A stretch of DNA of 64,000 nucleotides from Novosphingopyxis iocasae. GTDB taxonomy: Bacteria > Pseudomonadota > Alphaproteobacteria > Sphingomonadales > Sphingomonadaceae. This document shows positions 60,394-64,000 of the stretch, piece after piece. The notes under the pieces were generated by a model. That model had not been told where the DNA came from. It saw only the letters and a list, made by a program, of their open reading frames with translations, and searched no databases. A program made the position numbers and the translations under genes. The first letter of the stretch is position 1. Every line of letters begins with the position of its first letter. Location: positions 1,077,001-1,141,000 of the forward strand of contig NZ_CP060495.1 of NCBI RefSeq assembly GCF_014334095.1, in the 5' to 3' direction.

Positions 60394-60828
60394 TCAGGCA
60401 GCCAATCGGCGCGGCGCTGTGATAAAATTCTCCAGGCGGACAACGAGGAGAGTTCTGTCTTCCATCGTCGCAACGCCGACGGCAAGATCGCTCCAACCGC
60501 TGGCAATTCCGCCAGCTTCCCGGATCCAATCGGTCGGGATCGTCACCACATCTTCCACCGCTTCGGCGATGAATCCATACACATGGCCACCGACTTCGGC
60601 GACGATCGCGGTTGCGCCTTCCTCAGCCCGGCTGTGCTTACCCGACACCATCCATGTGGGATCGATCAGGGTCACGACACGGCTGCGCAGCGCAAACATG
60701 CCGGCAACGCGCCTGGGTGCAGCCGGGATCGGCACGACTTCCCCGACGGAGACGACCGATTCGACTTCCTGAGTGCAGATAGCGACCTGCGTCCCCGCGA
60801 TATGCGCGACAAGGTAAAGATCCCTCAT
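60394..60828 (-). CDS. cheW: Chemotaxis coupling protein CheW
   Basis: A 144-residue CheW fold protein: LYLVAHIAGTQVAICTQEVE, SVVSVGEVVPIPAAPRRVAG, MFALRSRVVTLIDPTWM and a C-terminal TLLVVRLENFI. It bridges receptors and CheA. Its ATG overlaps the cheA stop (ATGA). Confidence 0.93.
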   Translation of the reverse strand: MRDLYLVAHIAGTQVAICTQEVESVVSVGEVVPIPAAPRRVAGMFALRSRVVTLIDPTWMVSGKHSRAEEGATAIVAEVGGHVYGFIAEAVEDVVTIPTDWIREAGGIASGWSDLAVGVATMEDRTLLVVRLENFITAPRRLAA

Positions 60829-63203
60829 GCGGCCTGCTCCTTCGCGTCGCGCCGCCGGGCAAGCGCTTCCAATATGGCCTGTCTATCATAGCGGTAGACG
60901 CTATCGCCGCCGCGCCGACCCGGCATATCGTGCAGATAGATCGCGCGGTCCGTCCGTCCGGAACGCCCGTCCTCGGCACTGAGCAGTTCGGCAATGGCCG
61001 GTCCGCGGTCTTGGGGATCATGGCTGACGCGGTAGCCCGCCGCCTCTATCAAGGGTTTCAGGACCTTTTCCATCCAGCCGCTTTCGTCGCGTTCCAGATA
61101 GCAGAGCGGTGCATCGGCCAGGTCCGCATCACCGGCAAAGGCTGCGGCTTCGGCCAGAAACGCATGGGCCTCGATCAATTCGATCTGGCTGCCTTCATGA
61201 TCGATGACACCTTCGATATTGGCCACCCCGCGTGACGGCAGGACGCGGCCCAGATCGACGATGTCGAGCATGTCCGCCACGGCAATATAGGCGTCCAGTC
61301 GCCCGTCGGTCAGGCGAAGGAGCTTGACGGGTTCGGCTTCGGGATCGGGTTCGGTTTGAAGCCCCAGCACGATGCCGTGACGCCCTTTATGCGAAAGTCG
61401 CATCGCGCCGCCGCGGTTGCGGACGGCCGCCGCCGGCACCTCCTCCATCCGGTCCAGCACCGAAAGGCGGATCGCCTTCAGTACGCCCGTCAGGCAGCGG
61501 AATATCAGCGCGCGCGTCACGGGCGCAGCGGCAGCGCCTTCGGCATTGGCCAAATGTTCCTCGAACCGGTCGGTCACGCCAGCGACCTCCGCGATCCCCG
61601 CGGCATCGAGAAGCATGATCGGCCGGCCGCTGTCGGGCAAGGTCAGACCGGCAAAGATGCCGCTACCCATCAGTAGGGGCGGCGCTGGCTTCACCACCAG
61701 TTCCTCATGATCCAGCACCGCACCGATGCCCAGTGCATAGCGACGCCCGGCCGCGGGCCGCACCACGATCACCGATTTCACGTCCTCTTCGGCGCAGCCC
61801 ATTACGCGCGTCAGGCGCACGAAGGGCATGCGAGCTCCGCGGACGGCAGCGGTCTCGGCGCCGCCGCTTTCATCGATCCGTACCTGGCCGCTCTTGACGC
61901 TGAGGATTTCCACGACCGCGCTTCGCGGTATGGCAAACAGCATGTTGGCCGCGCGCACGATCAGTCCGGCCATGATGCTGAGCGTAAGCGGCAGACGCAG
62001 TTGGACGCGCAGTCCCTGACCCAGCCGGCTGCGAAGTTCGATCGTGCCGCCCATCTGTTCGATTCCATGGCGCACAATATCCATGCCGACGCCGCGGCCG
62101 GACAAATCCGTCACCTTGTTCGCGGTCGACAGGCCGGGCGCGAAGATCAGCTCCAGCTTCTGGCGCTGGCTCATCGTCGCCACGTCTTCGGCGGTGGTGA
62201 CACCGCTGGCGATGGCCTTTGCGGCCAGTTTGGCGGTATCAATGCCGCGCCCGTCATCGATCACTTCGATGACGATCTGATTGCCGGCTTGTTGAGCTGA
62301 CAAAGCGATCGTCGCGCGCGGCGTCTTGCCAGCCGCGGCGCGTTCCGCCTTGTTCTCGATCCCGTGATCCACCGCGTTGCGCAGGATGTGGGTGAGCGGA
62401 TCACGGACGAGCTCGATCATCTCGCGGTCGATCTCCACATCGCCGCCTTCCAACTCCAGCACGATGTCCTTATCCAGATCCTGCCCCAGATCGCGCACCA
62501 GGCGCGGGAAGCTGGCGAACAGGCGCTCCATCGGCTGCAGGCGAACGAGCCCGATCGAATCGCGCATTTCCGCAATGCTGGAAGAAAGGCGTGAGAACAG
62601 CTGGTCGAGCTCCAGACCGGCATCTGTTTCGCGCAGGCGGCGGGCCATTTCGTTTCGGGCGAGCACCATGTCGGACACGCCGCTCATCAGATGATCGAGC
62701 AAATCCAGCGACAGGCGAACCGAACGGTTCCGCCCTGCCCCGCCCCGCGCCTCGCTGCGCCGCTCGCGCGGTTCGCTGGCCACATTGCTGGGCTGGGATT
62801 TCGGCACCACACCGCTTTCGGGGTCCACCGTGCCGTCGCAAATCATTTTAAGCGCGGTTATCAGCTCGGCATCGTCATCGATCACTGCCTCGTCAGTATC
62901 CAGCGCATCGGTAACCGCTGCGATACGATCGACAATGGCGAGCACCGCGGTAACGAACGCGCTGGTCGGCTCCAGCTTCCCTTGCCGAACGGCATCGAGC
63001 GCATCCTCCGCCGCATGGCTGAGGCGCGTGAGCCGCGGCAGGTCCAGAAAACCGCAGCTACCCTTAACCGTGTGCACGAAGCGGAAAATACCGTCGAGCG
63101 TCTCGCGATCACCCGGGTGTCTTTCCCAGGCAATCAGCTCGCCTTCGATGGCCTGCAGCGTCTCGCGCGTTTCGGCGATAAAGTCGTCGAGAAGTTCTTT
63201 CAT
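60825..63203 (-). CDS. cheA: Chemotaxis histidine kinase CheA with extended C-terminus
   Basis: A 792-residue hybrid-type CheA. The HPt domain has H44 in FVHTVKGSCGFLDLPRLTRL, then the dimerisation domain, the ATPase (HILRNAVDHGIENKAERAAAG; GRGVGMDIVRHGIEQMGG) and a CheW-like domain (LRLPLTLSIMAGLIVRAANM). The C-terminus continues for about 200 residues with a second CheW-like part and a segment that looks like a receiver lacking an obvious phosphoacceptor (LCYLERDESGWMEKVLKPLI). The P2 region is nearly absent. Confidence 0.92.
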   Translation of the reverse strand: MKELLDDFIAETRETLQAIEGELIAWERHPGDRETLDGIFRFVHTVKGSCGFLDLPRLTRLSHAAEDALDAVRQGKLEPTSAFVTAVLAIVDRIAAVTDALDTDEAVIDDDAELITALKMICDGTVDPESGVVPKSQPSNVASEPRERRSEARGGAGRNRSVRLSLDLLDHLMSGVSDMVLARNEMARRLRETDAGLELDQLFSRLSSSIAEMRDSIGLVRLQPMERLFASFPRLVRDLGQDLDKDIVLELEGGDVEIDREMIELVRDPLTHILRNAVDHGIENKAERAAAGKTPRATIALSAQQAGNQIVIEVIDDGRGIDTAKLAAKAIASGVTTAEDVATMSQRQKLELIFAPGLSTANKVTDLSGRGVGMDIVRHGIEQMGGTIELRSRLGQGLRVQLRLPLTLSIMAGLIVRAANMLFAIPRSAVVEILSVKSGQVRIDESGGAETAAVRGARMPFVRLTRVMGCAEEDVKSVIVVRPAAGRRYALGIGAVLDHEELVVKPAPPLLMGSGIFAGLTLPDSGRPIMLLDAAGIAEVAGVTDRFEEHLANAEGAAAAPVTRALIFRCLTGVLKAIRLSVLDRMEEVPAAAVRNRGGAMRLSHKGRHGIVLGLQTEPDPEAEPVKLLRLTDGRLDAYIAVADMLDIVDLGRVLPSRGVANIEGVIDHEGSQIELIEAHAFLAEAAAFAGDADLADAPLCYLERDESGWMEKVLKPLIEAAGYRVSHDPQDRGPAIAELLSAEDGRSGRTDRAIYLHDMPGRRGGDSVYRYDRQAILEALARRRDAKEQAA

Positions 63204-63304
63204 GGCTCCGCCGGATCGTTTCCCGACCGGCTTAGTCCGCCATGGTTAAGAAGCGCTTAGCTTTCCGATGCGGTTTTTTGCCGACCCTAAGCGGGACGAC
63301 AAAT

Positions 63305-63946
63305 TCAGGCAGATTTGATGAGCGCGCCCATCAGCAACGGTTCGTCGCGCCCGCCGGCCAGCTGCACCATGCCGCCGCCGCGCGTGGAAAGGCTGCGCAC
63401 CATGTGCGCCGCCGCCGTCCGCGAATCGATCTGCGCGGGATCGAGCTCCCCGGCCAACGCCTTCTTCACCTGCTCATCCAGCACCAGCTTGGGCCCTTCC
63501 GCACGGACCACCATTTCGGTCTCGCCGTCACGGCTTTCCGCGCCCACCGCCAGCGTTCCGCCGCGCACCAGCGCTTCACGCGCGATCAGGATCAGGTTCA
63601 GCAGAATTTTGACGGCCGCCTTCGGCAAGGGCGATGCGGGCACATCCCAAACCAGCTTGGTGCGCGCGTCCTCCACCAGCCCGGTCGCGACCGCCTTGGC
63701 ATCGGACGGATCAACGGTGGGGCCAAAACCGCCCGCCGCACCAAAGGCCAAGCGGAAGAATTTCAGCTTATTCGCCGCCGCAGCCGCGCTCTCGCCGAGC
63801 AAATCAATGCACCGTTCACGCATCGCCGGGTCCGTCTCATCAGCCAGCAACTCCAGGCCGTTGTTCATTGCGCCCACCGGGCTCAACAAATCGTGACAGA
63901 GGCGTGAACAAAGCAATGCGGCGAGGTCGACATCGGTGTCTGACAT
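63305..63946 (-). CDS. chpT: Histidine phosphotransferase ChpT-like
   Basis: A 213-residue protein with the ChpT opening ALLCSRLCHDLLSPVGAMNN (phospho-His in LCHDLLSP), a helical hairpin and a degenerate GHKL-like C-domain (LLNLILIAREALVRGG). In Caulobacter ChpT relays phosphate from CckA to CtrA and CpdR. It sits directly upstream of cheA on the same strand, 101 bp away. The start at 63946 is used; an upstream start at 63979 is less likely. Confidence 0.88.
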   Translation of the reverse strand: MSDTDVDLAALLCSRLCHDLLSPVGAMNNGLELLADETDPAMRERCIDLLGESAAAAANKLKFFRLAFGAAGGFGPTVDPSDAKAVATGLVEDARTKLVWDVPASPLPKAAVKILLNLILIAREALVRGGTLAVGAESRDGETEMVVRAEGPKLVLDEQVKKALAGELDPAQIDSRTAAAHMVRSLSTRGGGMVQLAGGRDEPLLMGALIKSA

Positions 63947-64000
63947 GGAGAAGTTCCCGGAAACTAACTGGTCCCGCACATGGCCACTCCCCGTGCGCGA

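Overview
The window is high-GC alphaproteobacterial chromosome, most likely Sphingomonadales. The evidence is several TonB-dependent receptors whose plugs start with IVVTA/IVVTG boxes, a GcrA regulator, a ChpT-like phosphotransferase, an F0 operon in the order I-B-E-b'-b without F1 genes, and dispersed palindromes built on CCCTGAGCTTGTCGA. This is judged from gene content only; no search was run.

Layout. 1-5 kb: a truncated MerR regulator with an inverted repeat inside its promoter spacer, a small lipoprotein coupled to hisI, a small membrane protein, a Rho_N-type protein, purF and an SDR oxidoreductase. 5-10 kb: an HWE histidine kinase coupled to a single-domain response regulator, an OprB-like porin and a DUF2252 protein. 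10-18.4 kb: three TonB-dependent receptors. One of them is the last gene of a three-gene ATGA-coupled operon (PepSY membrane protein, small membrane protein, receptor). Two similar Fur-like inverted repeats precede the receptor units.

18.41-25.88 kb: an integrative element in the 3' end of tRNA-Ser(CGA), bounded by a 17-bp direct repeat. It carries a P4-type tyrosine integrase, DUF6953-like and YodC-like proteins, an AlpA-like regulator and a primase/polymerase-helicase. A non-coding, partly AT-rich region with many GGGAC repeats follows (candidate origin), then a tightly overlapping five-gene operon of unknown function behind two palindromic operators, and a small lipoprotein. No capsid, terminase large subunit or conjugation gene is visible, so it looks like a satellite or mobilizable island. 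It is the best candidate here for an undescribed system.

26-50 kb: mainly housekeeping genes. They include hspQ, an ABC-2 permease, gcrA with a strong terminator, parE overlapped by a class A beta-lactamase-like hydrolase, a LysR regulator, apaG, metZ, a GT39-like mannosyltransferase, GT2-GtrA, recO, uvrC, the ATP synthase F0 operon, the ydbH-ynbE-ydbL envelope lipid-transport operon, radC, a ccdAB toxin-antitoxin pair and purB.

50-57.3 kb: a phage-shock locus with divergent pspF, a near-perfect sigma-54 promoter, an extra 50-residue membrane protein ahead of pspA, then pspB, pspC and three more small membrane-anchored proteins that repeat one coiled-coil motif. Next are sufE, a 2Fe-2S ferredoxin coupled to a J-domain protein, a SulP transporter coupled to a beta-carbonic anhydrase, and RNase P RNA. 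57.3-64 kb: an AmpD-type amidase, a chemotaxis-type cluster (cheA-cheW-cheY-cheB-cheR, no receptor gene in view) and chpT. CheA has a C-terminal extension that may contain a degenerate receiver.
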